In this document: piece after piece, positions 1-10,440 of the stretch
How positions within the stretch are numbered: position 1 is the stretch's first letter
Layout of the letters: each line of letters begins with the position of its first letter
Source: Garcia nutans
Taxonomy: Eukaryota > Streptophyta > Magnoliopsida > Malpighiales > Euphorbiaceae
DNA: 64,000 nucleotides
Direction: 5' to 3'
Assembly (NCBI GenBank): GCA_947685225.1
Contig: CANTUV010000014.1
Location: forward strand, 8,556,001 to 8,620,000
Made by a program: the position numbers and the translations under genes
The notes under the pieces: model-generated
Told to the model about the DNA's origin: nothing
Databases searched by the model: none
The model's input: only the letters and a program-made list of their open reading frames with translations

Positions 1-399
1 ATGATGGTCCTATTTGATCTAAGATGATGGTCTTGTATGACCTAATTCGGTATAATTTTAAATTGATTGAGTGATTTATGATTGGTTTATTCCAAATGGT
101 TCAGGTCATTATGATTTATTCATTTTGACTAGTTCGGATCATTAAGAGCATAACTAAGGACATTCAAAAACCTAACCTAACTATAATTCAATTATGTAGT
201 AATTTGATCTATGATGAGTTCAACCTCAGTCTGGTTAGGGCTGAGTTGATTTAGTTTGGCTAGATTAGTCAGATTGGCTTAGTTTGATTTGATTTGGCTA
301 CTTTGGCTCATATCTACTGGATAGAATCAATTTGTTTTAGTTCGGGTCATTTGGATCAGTTTGGTTTGATCCAGATCGATTAAATAGATTTGGTTTGGT
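1..399. other. AT-rich stretch without a recognisable gene
   Basis: No coding similarity is visible. From about 230 on, the sequence is a loose repetition of TTGGTTTGAT and TTGGACCA-like words that continues into the LTR-like repeat starting near 400. It is probably the outer part of the same degraded gypsy-like LTR, whose left boundary I cannot place. Confidence 0.4.
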
Positions 400-1077
400 C
401 AAACCAATTTGATTTGGTCCGGGTTAGTTTAAATGATTTAGTTTGGACTGGTTTGTTTGGACCAATTTGATTTGGACTAGATTGGTTAGGCCAGTTCAAT
501 TTGGATTGGATTAGTTCATGTTTGATTCACTAAGAGAGGTTTAATTTAACTATGAGAAGTCTAACACCTAGAATGAGCATCATAGTCTATTATCTAAGAA
601 AATGGTATAATTTGAAATAAATAACCTTGGTCTATTATCTCAGAAAAAGGAAAGCAATAAATAAATAAATACCAATAAATAAATAAAGAGCAATAAATAA
701 ATAAAGGGATAAATAAGCAAATCAAAGAAGGGAATAGACATATGTGTACCTTACTTTCACGGGGTTTCGGACGCCAGATTATAGCTCTATCTTAGTTGAA
801 AGGACAAACTCTATTGCAAAAGGGTATTAAAAATATTAAACTATAGGTCCCACCCAATTGGGCTCAGAGTAAGTGCATCTAGTAAGTTTCTTCCTCAAAT
901 GGGTATAAAAGGCAAGCTATGGTTCTAGTAGCCCATGTTACTAATGATCCCTTAGGGTTAGAGGGAAGCTAATTATATAGGTAAGCCAAGGAAGCAAAAA
1001 CTCATACACAATTGATGTGGAATTTTTTATAATATAGGAAGAGGGGTCACCTTGGTTTGAAGGAGGTGACCTCTCTT
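400..1077 (-). repeat. LTR-like direct repeat, copy 1 (probable 3' LTR of a minus-strand gypsy remnant)
   Basis: This segment repeats in the same orientation at about 3000-3673. Shared blocks include the TTGGACCAATTTGRTTTG words, 'ACTATGAGAARTCTAACAC', the AATAAATA-rich stretch, 'ATATGTGTACCTTACTTTC' and the end block 'GGTCACCTTGG' followed by 'TGA..TCTCTCTT'. The two copies flank a minus-strand gag remnant, which is the arrangement of LTRs. Outer boundaries are approximate because the left part is a degenerate repeat. Confidence 0.6.
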
Positions 1078-1180
1078 TGGGTAACATCCACTTCAATGTT
1101 GTAGGGTACTGTTTGATGAAGGCATTGCATATTTATTTCCATATGCAATACTTCTTAGTTTAGACTGGCTTATTTAGACC

Positions 1181-1760
1181 AGTTCAATAAGAAAAGAGCT
1201 CATCTTTGATTCCTATTGGCTTGAGTGCCCCCACATACATCTTGAGAAGGGTTTTAGGGTAAGTGGTTCCATTGAACTTGTCCATGTCAGGCATCTTAAA
1301 TTTGAAAGGTAACCTAGCCTCCAAAAATAGAGTAAAGGAGTCCATATCTAGGGCTTTGTCGTTAGGCTTCATTAACCTTTCCCTCTATAGCCTCCAATTT
1401 CTCTATGAATGCTTTATATTTAGGGTTCTTTTGCCTTAAAAAGAATTTGAATGGGAGTTAGGGATAGTGGCTCTTGGTAGAACCAAATCAATATTGGTTC
1501 CATTGTTTTTCTGGTCAATAATGGGTGGAACTTTGCTTGATGAGGCTACATTGGTATGAGTAGCCTAAGTCTAGTTTCCCTTGGTGTTAAAGTGTGTTCC
1601 CCATATCATGGTTTGGACCTCCTCTATGATTGAGTTACTTTGTGCACTTACTGAGTTAACCAGGGTCTTTTTGAACTTAGCTTAGTCATTTGTATTAAAG
1701 TTTTTCTTTTGTCTCTTAAGGATGGTCTCAATGAAAGCTTGAATGCCAATTGGCTCAAAT
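1181..1760 (-). pseudogene. Ty3/gypsy gag fragment
   Basis: On the minus strand, 1184-1372 encodes 62 residues containing 'FKMPDMDKFNGTTYPK' and 'MYVGAL'. This matches the conserved start of the plant gypsy retrotransposon gag domain (F-x-x-P-x-x-x-x-F/Y-x-G-T-x-x-P). Upstream on the same strand, about 1380-1560, other frames give 'KAFIEKLEAIEGKVNEA' and 'PPIIDQKNNGTN', so the frame shifts and no single open frame remains. Protease, RT and integrase are absent: the sequence goes straight to the LTR-like repeat at 1077. This is an internally deleted, non-autonomous element. I am confident of the gypsy gag identity but not of the lineage. Confidence 0.75.
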
Positions 1761-1939
1761 TTGGCCATTGGTACTTTCACACAAAATGGCTTAGATAAGT
1801 TAGGATTAAAGGTTTAGGAGCTGTTTGATTGCTCAAAAGATCATGTGATGTAGGCAAGGCTAGTCATGCATTCTTGTAGTCTAGTGAAAGCTTATGTAGC
1901 ATAGGTCTAGTTTATACCATGTGGTTTGGAAAAAAAAAT

Positions 1940-2990
1940 TATTCTTGATGGTCTTAGCCATGGGTCAAGTTCATGGTCAAAGGCTTGATAACGACTTATG
2001 TAAGTTCGCCATGGGTCAGATTCATGGTCAAGTTTAAGGTTATTTGTCAAAAAGTTCGTATGTGTAACCATGGTCAAAGCCTTGATGATGGCTTATCTGA
2101 CTTGGCCTTGGGTTAGGCTCATGGTTGAGGTCATGTGATACCATAAGTCAGTTTCATTGTTAAGGTTGAGATCATGTGGTTGTGCACTTAAGTTTTGCAT
2201 AAGGTTCATAGTCGATGGTTTAGACTATGTGGCCATAAGCCATGTTCATGGTCAGCTGTTAGGACTATATGGACCATGGGTTAGGTTCATGGTCAATGGT
2301 TAGGACTATGTGGCCATGGGTCAAGTTCATGGTCTAAGGTTTGGTACATGGGCTTGGTCCATGGCTTAATGGTTGATGGACATGGGTTTGGTCAATGTGG
2401 TTAGGTGGTTAAGTGCATAGGCTTGATATATAGCTTAAGGATTCATATACATGGGTTTGGTCCATATGGTCAACTGGTTAGGTGCATGGGCTATGATTTA
2501 TGGCTTAAGGGTTGGCACACACGGGTTTGGTCCATGTGGTCATGTTTTTAGGTGCATGGGCTGTGGTCCATGGATTAAGATGATTCATAAGGATGTTGCA
2601 TGGATTAGGTCCATTGCTAAGGATGTTGCATGGTTCGATCTATGGCTAAGGATGGTTCATGGCTCAGTCCATGGCCAAAGATGGTGCATGGTTCGGTCCA
2701 TGGCTAAAGATGGTGCATGGTTTGATCCATGGTTAAAGATGGTGCATGGTTTGGTCCATGGCTAAGATGGTGCATAGCTTGGTCCATGGCTTTATTTTTA
2801 AGCCTTTATGGCTAAGGTTCATGTCCAAAGATTAAGCCTTTAAGGTTATAGTTCAAAGAGTTAGCTCTTGTGGCTAAAGTTCCACATGGATAACTCTAAT
2901 GGCTATGGTTAATATAGATAGGTACAGTCCTAAGAGTTCAAGCCATAGTGATTAAGATCTATATAGATGGGTTAGCTCTTTCAGCTAAGG
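1940..2990. repeat. Degenerate tandem repeat of CCATGG/GGTTCATGGTC words
   Basis: About 1 kb is made of diverged units built around 'GGTCCATGG', 'CATGGGTCAGGTTCATGGTC' and 'GTTAGGACTATGTGGCCATG'. Any open frame across it (for example 2451-2765, plus strand) is a by-product of the repeat. It lies between the gag remnant and the right LTR-like copy, so in minus-strand reading it occupies the leader of the gypsy-like element. Confidence 0.7.
2640..2795. repeat. 29-bp tandem repeat (about 5 units)
   Basis: Units of the form CCATGGCTAAAGATGGTGCA plus TGGTTYGGT start at 2669, 2698, 2727 and 2756, each exactly 29 bp apart. The next begins at 2784 after losing one A. This is the most regular part of the larger CCATGG-rich array, so it was probably amplified recently within it. 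Confidence 0.85.
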
Positions 2991-2999
2991 TGGGATGTT

Positions 3000-3673
3000 T
3001 AAGTGGCCAATGTCCAATGGCTACCCTTTTGGATTGGGTTGGTTGGACCAGTTCAATTTGAACAGGGATGGTTGGACCAATTTGGTTTGATATAAACCTG
3101 TTGGAGCAGTTTGTTTGGATTGGGTTGGTTTAGGTTGGGTTCACTATAAGAGGCTTCACTTAACTATGAGAAATCTAACACTTAGATTGAGCATCCTTGT
3201 CCATTATCTAAGAAATGGCATAATTTGAAATAAATAACTTTAGTGTATTATCTAAGAAAAAGGAAAAATAATAAATAATAAATAGCAATAAATAAAGGAA
3301 GTGATAAATAACAAATCAAAGGGACCAAACATATGTGTACCTTACTTTCACAGGGCCCACAGTGCCATATCGCAGCTCCGCCTAAGGCAAAATGACAAAC
3401 TCTATCACCAAAGGGCACTAAAAATATTAAACTAGAGGTCCTACCAAAATGGGCTCAGGCCAAGTACACCTAACGAGTTTCTTCCTAAAATAAGCATGAA
3501 ACTACAAGTTATGGTGCTAATAGCCCATGCTACCAATGATCCCTCAAGGCTAGGGGGTTGCTACATATATAGGCGAACCAAAGAAGGAAAAACTCATACA
3601 CAATCGATGTAGGATTTTCTTATAATATAGGAAGAGTGGTCACCTTGGCTTGAGGGAGTGATCTCTCTTCACA
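3000..3673 (-). repeat. LTR-like direct repeat, copy 2 (probable 5' LTR of the minus-strand gypsy remnant)
   Basis: Second copy of the repeat at 400-1077, in the same orientation. Read on the minus strand it begins TGTGAAGAGAG at 3673, consistent with a TG-starting LTR. Clear similarity runs through 'CTTACTTTCAC', 'AATATTAAACTA', 'GGGCTCAG', 'CTCATACACAAT' and 'GGTCACCTTGG'. No target-site duplication could be paired with the left copy. Confidence 0.6.
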
Positions 3674-3880
3674 TTTTACTTCACTTAGGGCCCATTTGAC
3701 ATAAGTTTTGATCTATTCTCTTTGCAATGGATTTGTGACATCTATTATGTGCCAACAATCAGTAAAGGGTATTCAAAATATCTGTATGTTACTCTAAACC
3801 CTACATAAGTTAGACCATGTGCAAAACATATCCTAAAGGTGTGAAAAATTAAAGGGTTCATAAACTCTAAATTAAGATAA
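3674..3880. other. Unassigned spacer
   Basis: I see no gene or repeat here. It lies between the gypsy remnant and the integrase fragment of the old minus-strand copia. The three minus-strand frames do not continue recognisably into integrase, so it is either very decayed copia or unrelated DNA. Confidence 0.4.
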
Positions 3881-4044
3881 AATTATTCAATATATGATAT
3901 AAAAAAAAGGAAAATAATCAACATAACACATTCCTCTATGGGGGATATGGTGTGGTCTTTTGGCAAATAATTCTAGAAGCATAAAGTAAATTTTTGAAAT
4001 TGAGTAGTAGTGAACTTAGTGCCATTATTAGTTCTATATATTTA
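3881..4044 (-). pseudogene. Old copia integrase fragment (distal half, cut by the nest)
   Basis: Minus-strand translation gives 'RTNNGTKFTTTQFQKF' and then, after a stop, 'PKDHTISP'. This corresponds to the copia integrase core around the second catalytic Asp (usual motif R-x-D-N-G-T-E-F, followed by a C-P-Y-x-P-Q-Q-N-G-V-V-E-R block). The catalytic D has become N. The piece directly continues the integrase half at 47267-47450 once the 43 kb of inserted elements is removed, apart from a one-base deletion near the joint. It is therefore the oldest layer of the nest. No RT or RNase H from this element is visible further left. Confidence 0.75.
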
Positions 4045-5549
4045 TGTTGAGATTGATGGGTAATCAAACTCTATTTTGATCATTGACAATCAAATTGATA
4101 AAGAACTAATGATTTCAAATAAGTCTACTTTGCAGAGTTAATATCCGAGTGGCTTTGTACGACCACCCGAACTACCGACCGAGTGACCGCACAAATGCGG
4201 CATGAGCACAGAACCAAACTATCACACAAATTTGTCGAGCCAAGAAGAACCGAATAGACATACTCATATGCCGAGCAGAGAACTAAACGGACACATAGAG
4301 TACTGAGCTAGATATAGAACTGCCGAGCTAAGAGAACCGAGCTAACGAGTTAAAAGCATTATGGTGGAACAATCAAGCTAAGCAAAGTAGTGCAACTCTA
4401 CACCAATCTGGACAAGCCAACTATGGCAATTGAGCTGAGTATATTATTTCCCCAGAAGGGTTCACATTGTTAGTTAGCAGTGAAGTAAGGACGCCCAGTA
4501 GGCATGTGATCATATACACGAACTAAGCGACCGCATCGGGTCAAGGTAAAAATTCATAAACTTTCATAAAGTATAGCGGTCTCAAGAAGCTTGAGCGACC
4601 ACATGGAACAAGAAGCTAAAATACTAAAAAGTACAGAAGAGATAGCAGTTAGCTCTTGTGCCTCGACGCTCAAAACCTTGTGCGCCCATACTGAAGGACT
4701 GAGCGTCCGCACAAAGTCCAGCATATTTGAATTCTAGCGCCAAATACCTCAGACTAATGATAACCTGACACGTGGATGAAGAAATTTGAACTCAACAGTA
4801 GCTTTGTGCCTAGTGACCACACTCCGTGCCTGGACAACCTTACAATACAAAAGTGTGGGCAACTAGATTCTATCAGACACCGAGATCCAACCGTTGGAAC
4901 TAGCCATTATACAGAGCTTTCAAATTGTGCGATCGCCCACCGAGCTAAGCAATCGTATACTGAGCTCTAGACATAAAATTAGTGGAAGACAAGTACTAAA
5001 CATGTGGGAACCACTTCAAACGGCTACATTAAGCCAAATGGCTATAAATTCCACATTAAACTTCATTTTTGTGGTTAGAGAATACTTTGATTGTTATTGT
5101 AATTTTATTGAATAACATTTTTTATTATCTTGTTTGAAGATCAAAATAAAAAATCTTGGAGTATTGGGTGTGAGCATTAAACACCATAAAAGTTTGAGTG
5201 TGAGCTTAGAAACACTTAGGTTATGAGAGTGAGCCTAGAAAAACTCTTGTAAGGATTATGATGATTGATCTCAAACCATTGTAATAGTTTGGTGCGAGCT
5301 AGGAAAAACACCAAGTTAGAGTTAAGCTTGTAAAAACTTAAGACTAGTAGAAGCTTAACAAGTTGTTAAGAAAGTGGATATAGGATTGAGGTAAATCTGA
5401 ACCACTATAACTCTTTGTGTTCTTTCTTCTCAACTCTATTTCATCTCTATCTAGTTCTTCTTCATCTCTTGCTTTTTAAGTTTTAAATTTACCATCATTC
5501 TTCATATAAACTAATTTACCCCCCTCTTAGTTGCTAGTTTAGGACAACA
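4045..5549 (+). repeat. Copia 5' LTR
   Basis: A 1505 bp repeat beginning TGTTGAGATTG and ending GACAACA. It is repeated at 37215-38510 and preceded by TSD ATTTA. It carries several copies of a GC-rich word of the type 'GAGCGACCGCACA' (for example near 4180 and 4700), which stands out in an AT-rich background and recurs in the 3' LTR and at 33060-33360. It retains the TATA region missing from the 3' LTR. Confidence 0.9.
5043..5049 (+). promoter_or_regulatory. Putative TATA box of the copia 5' LTR
   Basis: TATAAAT within 'GGCTATAAATTCCACA', about 500 bp before the LTR end and in a region absent from the 3' LTR copy. Position and sequence fit an LTR promoter; no transcript evidence is available. 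Confidence 0.5.
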
Positions 5550-5551
5550 AT

Positions 5552-5563
5552 TGGTATAAGAGC
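5552..5563 (+). promoter_or_regulatory. Primer-binding site of the copia element
   Basis: TGGTATAAGAGC lies 2 bp after the 5' LTR. It differs by one base from the usual plant copia site TGGTATCAGAGC, which is complementary to the 3' part of initiator methionine tRNA and primes minus-strand DNA synthesis. Confidence 0.9.
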
Positions 5564-5595
5564 TAGTAAATTTCTTTAAATTTCATTGTGAAATT

Positions 5596-6685
5596 TTGAT
5601 CCAAAATGGCAACATTCCACCAACAAACAGCTTCACATATGGAAACCTAAATTCATATCTTAGACCCTATTTCGATGGAATAAATTACTCTTATTGGAAA
5701 TACAAGATGTTCTTGTTCCTAGATAGTGAAGGAATTGAGCTTTGGGATTTTGTTGAAAATGAGTGGAAACCTCCTACTCATGAAGTTGATGGTGTCAAAG
5801 TTGCTCTTCCTAAATCATAATGGTCAAGTGCCAATGTGAGAGATCGGTTCAAAAACCATAGAGCAGCCTCCATCTTGATGAATTCAATATCAAAAGATTA
5901 AGGTGGGAGAGTTCAACATCTCACTTGTGCACATTGCATTTGAAAAACTCTTGAGAACTACCCAAGTGAGTTTCACCAAGAAACAAATATATGTGCATGA
6001 GTATGAGCTATTCAAGATGAAGCCCAATGAAAATTTCATCGACATGAAAAACCAGTTGCTTGCCATTGTTAATGAATTAAAGAAATATGGTAAGATATAT
6101 AATCAATATGATGTCAATAGTAAAATCTTGAGAGCACTTAGAGCAAAGAAGAACTTTGAATCTAAAGTTTCTTCAATTGAAAAAGCTCATGACCTTAGCT
6201 CTTTGAGAACCGATGAACTTGTCAGAAAATTACTCACTTTTGAATTACACTCTGAAAGGGAAAAAGAACAAGGTGAAAAGGATAAGAGGAAAGCTATAGC
6301 TCTCAATGCCATCAAAGAAGTTGAGAGCTCAAATGATGAAGATAGTGACTATGAAGAAGAATTGACTATGCTATCTAAAAGAATAAGTGATTGGAAGAGA
6401 AAGAGAAGACTACAAGCTAACAAAGGTGCATTTCCTAAATCTTCCTTCAAAGATAAAGATAAAAAGAATGAAGTGAAATGTTATGAGTGTGGCAAATCTG
6501 GTCACATTAAGTCGGATTTCTTCAAATTGAAAACAAGACGAAGTGGGATAAAGAAAAGAAGAGATCACTTAAATCCACTTGGGATGATGATTCCTCAAGT
6601 GAAGAAGAAGAAGAAGAGGAGGAAAAAAGTTATAAATCTATATCTTATGGCTATTGAAGATGATAATAACTCCAATGAGATAAGT
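5596..6685 (+). pseudogene. Copia gag, N-terminal and central part
   Basis: Gag is the nucleocapsid protein that packages the retrotransposon RNA. The first frame (5596-5820) contains 'PYFDGINYSYWKYKM', the typical start of plant copia gag. After stops near 5818 and 5898 the frame resumes at 5903 with the UBN2-type gag domain ('VHEYELFKMKPNENF', 'VNELKKYGK'). A lysine/glutamate-rich stretch follows, then a zinc knuckle 'CYECGKSGHIKSDFFK' near residue 197 of that frame, whose last Cys has become Phe. The Tat gypsy inserted right after codons for 'NEIST', and gag resumes at 29225 in another frame. At least two nonsense changes and one frameshift make it non-functional. Confidence 0.9.
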
Positions 6686-6690
6686 ACTTG
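6686..6690. repeat. Target-site duplication GTACT of the Tat gypsy (partner at 29220-29224)
   Basis: GTACT directly precedes TGTAGACCC at 6691 and directly follows CCGCTCACA at 29219. Removing the insert and one copy rejoins the copia gag. This fixes both ends of the inserted retroelement. Confidence 0.9.
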
Positions 6691-7698
6691 TAGACCCTTG
6701 ATTTTGGCCCTAAGCTAGTTTGATCCTAATTAAAGATGGCCTAAGTACTTATCAGTCTATTCTTAATGACTTAAATCTATTTTAAACTTTTATCTTGATT
6801 GGTCCAATTTTTATAAAGGCCCAAACTAGTCCGATTTAATTTCTAAAACTTTAAAACGGTTGTAAAGAGAGTTTTAAAATCTAAAAATGGTCTGAAAGTC
6901 ATTTTGGTTTGATAATGGATCATGCATGCCGAATTAGGCCTTTCCAGTTCGATATGGATGGTTCATATCAAACTAGGCATTGACCAGTTCGATATGGACC
7001 TTGTCCATATTGAACTAGGACAAATCTAGTTCGATATAGGCATCCATATTGAACTGGGACTTGACCAGTTCGATGTGGATATGTCCATATCGAACTGGAA
7101 CATCCTAAGTTTTATAGGGACACACCCATATCAAACTAAGGCATGCCCAGTTCGATATGGGCATGACCATATCAAACTGGGGATGTCCATATCGAACAGG
7201 AGCATCCCTAGTTCGATATAGTCCCTAGTCCATATCGGTTTAAGATGTTTTTTCATTCAATATGGTTAGGTTTAGCCTCGAATTCAGTTGATCTTAGTTC
7301 GATATGGTCACGGTTTATTTGAAATTAAAATTGTTTTAATTTGATATACCTCAGAAAATCGTGCTTAATCAGAAAACTAATACTAGTTTACGAAGTTGAA
7401 CTTAATATTTTCTTATAAATATAGGTTGAAGGGACGATAGGAGGTGGCAACAAGCAGTAAAAAAAAAGAAAGTGGCAGTAACTAACAACCTAGCAGCCAC
7501 AATTATTAAACAACGGGAAAATCAAAAGGAATAGCAATTCAATACAGAGAGGAGCGATGATTGAAAAGCAATTGAAGAACAAAAAGCAATCAAAAGGAAA
7601 AATAAAACCAAAATAGAGGCAATAGCTAAGCAATTGTCGAATTGCCGAGGTTTAGCCAAGACTCAATTTGACTAGGTGGTAGCATCATCAGACACCAA
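6691..7698 (+). repeat. Tat gypsy 5' LTR, left part
   Basis: First half of an LTR about 2.0 kb long. It matches 27588-28205 from about position 6998 on, including the 'TTCGATATGG' motif array and the block 'CTAACAACCTAGCAGCCAC'. The LTR is cut after 'ATCATCAGACACCAA' by the reversed solo LTR and resumes at 12320. The last five bases (7694-7698, ACCAA) are the left target-site duplication of that insertion. Confidence 0.85.
6945..7235. repeat. Array of alternating inverted arms CCAGTTCGATATGG / CCATATCGAACTGG
   Basis: About thirteen arms of a 13-14 bp word, largely alternating in orientation: CAGTTCGATATGG, then CATATYRAACTRG and so on, with short variable spacers. The same arrangement occurs in the second LTR at about 27590-27785 and, more decayed, at 11860-12080. 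Adjacent arms can pair as stems in single-stranded nucleic acid. The function is unknown. Confidence 0.85.
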
Positions 7699-9305
7699 TG
7701 TGAGTGTGGAGTTTTTCCCCCACTTCCACGTGGAATGGTTCTTGCGACTTTGGCACTGTTAAGCTCAGGTCCTTAGATAATACGACCCTAAATTTAAAAA
7801 AAAATGGAGTTGCCATCCGGACAGGCCGAAAAAAAGAAAGGGGTGGATGACTCGATTCCTAAGGAATCCCCATTCCCTTAATGGGTTCGGAAAGTTGGGT
7901 ACGTGTGGAAAAGCTGAGAATAACTCAGCATCCCCACAACACCCGGTTCATTGGAACCGGCCTCCTTTTAAGGTTTTAATATTATAAAATTCTTAATTAA
8001 TACAATATTACCCATACTACATGTGATCATAAGAATAAATAAATAATTTATTTAAATCACAACAATATCCAAACAAAACAAACAAGTAGGCACCCATCCA
8101 TGGATGGAAATATGCCTTTACAATTGTCCAATGTCCAAAATAAAATAAATAAAATAGGATACCTACCAATTGGTGAAAACCTATCATTTACCTTGATCCA
8201 AAACTTAAAATAAATTAAATTACATGATGTTCATAACATGAGGTACCCAAATATGGAAACATACCTCTTACAATTTCTTGAAACCAAAACAAATCAATAA
8301 AAATAACCAACCATTCATCAAAAATAATTTATTCATCGAAGATATAAATAAATCATTAATCAAAATATAAAATAAATATTCATTTAATTTATAATAAAGC
8401 AAATAAAGATGCAAGTTTACGTTTATGTATCAATTTAGGATTTTTTAAATATCACTTACGGTTTTGGGGCTTAGATTCAAAAAATTAGGGTTTGATGTAA
8501 TTTAGGATTTTTAGAAAAAAATAACTTAGGGTTCGGTGTTTATAAAAAATAATATTTTGTGGCTTAAGGTTTCACATGAATTAGGGTTTAATTTTTATAA
8601 AAAACTAATCAAAGATTTTAAGGATTAAATAACCATAAGATAAATAACCATAGAAAAGCTACTGTTGTAACACCCCTATACCCCATATATGCATACTACA
8701 TACAACCACATTTGTAATATACATATACCAGATACAGGAGTGTCACAGTTCATATTAAACAAACCAATCTTTCCTTTCAGCAATAATATGAGAAAGCTTA
8801 AAACATATCAGATATATTATAGAACATAATAGATAAATTATTTATTTATTAAGCAGCGGAAAATGTAGCGGTATATACATATATATACATCAAAATCAAT
8901 ATTTACAAAATATAAAGTTTATATATGTTTGGTAGTTCATCTCTGATCTTGAAGTCCACTATCAACACTTCATAAGCCTAAACTCGACTCGGTTTAGCTG
9001 AACTCTCCGGTTCAACCGGATCTACCCTGTCACCTACGCGATGAACTACAATCGCGCTAAGCCAACGACTTAGTGGTACAAACCACAATAACAATATGCT
9101 TTAATGTAATGCCAATGTCATACATTCAAATATTATAAGCAATTCACATAAGGATATCATATTTCAAAACCTTACATTAAATTTTATTTTTCATTTGTTT
9201 CACCATTCATGGTTCACATTTGAAAGACAAGCATGAGCCCAAAAGAAACTAATATGCCATTCAACTTTCAGAGTTAATATTTTTTGGTTCAATTTTCACA
9301 TTTAT

Positions 9306-9545
9306 CATCCCAACTAGGCTTCAAGGACTAGGCCCAACCAAGCTTCAAGGGGAGCGAAGCATGACTTTGCAACAACCCAACTTGGCTTCGAGGACCAAGC
9401 CCAACCCAGCTTCAAGGGTTTGTAACATCCCAACTAGGCTTCAAGGACTAGACCCAACCAAGCTTCAAGGGGAGTTAAGCATGCTAAACTTCAACCCAAC
9501 TTGGCTTCAAGGATCAAGCCCAATCTAGCTTCAAGGGATTGTTAC
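9306..9545. repeat. 120-bp tandem duplication rich in AAGCTTCAAGG
   Basis: Two units start at 'CATCCCAACTAGGCTTC' (9306 and 9426), 120 bp apart. Each is built from four smaller units around 'GGCTTCAAGGAC' and 'AAGCTTCAAGG'. A corresponding block is at 40686-40925 in the related solo LTR, so the duplication predates both insertions. Confidence 0.85.
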
Positions 9546-10084
9546 TATTAGGCATGCCACCAACAACAAAACTCTGAAAATTGAATAATATATTAGGCAC
9601 ACAATTCTTTCATTATTTCATTATCAATTCCATTCTCATTTTCTCATAATCATCTAGGCAACCATGCCCAATTATTTCATTTGTATCATTATGGCCAACA
9701 ACAATGGCTTCACATCTCATCATTAGAGTATACATAACCAATTGCATTGGACATACAATTTGAATGATCATCATATCTTTCACATTATGCAAATCATAAC
9801 ATTTATCAAATGTATCAATAATGTAATAGATTTCTTAACACATTTACAACCAAATGTGTTAAGTCCCAAAGTCATGTAAATGTATGCAACCATGTAAGGT
9901 TTGTACTTACCTCTAAGAGCAACAACACCACTCTGTCAACTCCTCTTCCAAGATAACTCTCAACACTTGAATTAAGGTAGCTCAAATCTCTTCAAAACCT
10001 AATCCAAAGGTGATCATACACATTCACTTAGAGATACATATGAGATAATATGGATAAGAACCAACTAGGGCAAACTCTACACAT

Positions 10085-10440
10085 GACACGCTCAACAACA
10101 CGGGCATGTCCCTGACCGTGCCCTAAACTCACAACACAGAAGCTTTGACACGCTCAGTGGCATGGGCGTGTCACTGGTCATGTCAATCCTCCCTCAACAC
10201 AGTAGCTATGACACGCTCAGTGACATGGGCATTTCGCTGGACTTGTCAATCCACCAACATCACAGTAGCTATGACACGCTCAGTGACATGGGCGTGTCAC
10301 TGGCCGTGGCAATGCTATTACAACACTGAAGTTGTGACATACTCAGTGACATGGGCGTATCACTGGTCGTGTCACCCATCCAGAGAACAGAACCATTGAC
10401 ACGCCCAAAGACTTGGCCGTGTTCATGGGCGTGTCAGGCC
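10085..10440. repeat. GC-rich tandem repeat with GACACGCTCAGTGACATGGGCGTGTC units
   Basis: Five or so diverged units of about 60 bp, each with a 'TGACACGCTCAGTGACATGG' half followed by 'GCGTGTCACTGGCCGTGTCA', so each unit contains self-complementary CGTGTC/GACACG arms. It is markedly more GC-rich than its surroundings. The related solo LTR has an analogous cluster at 41460-41780. Confidence 0.85.

Noticed and set aside
2451..2765. Open frame of 104 residues in the CCATGG-rich array
   Set aside because: Its protein is a repeat of the same short peptide, created by the 29 bp units; no start context or family.
6945..7235. CRISPR-like array
   Set aside because: Arms alternate in orientation, spacers are irregular and short, and the locus is a plant retrotransposon LTR.
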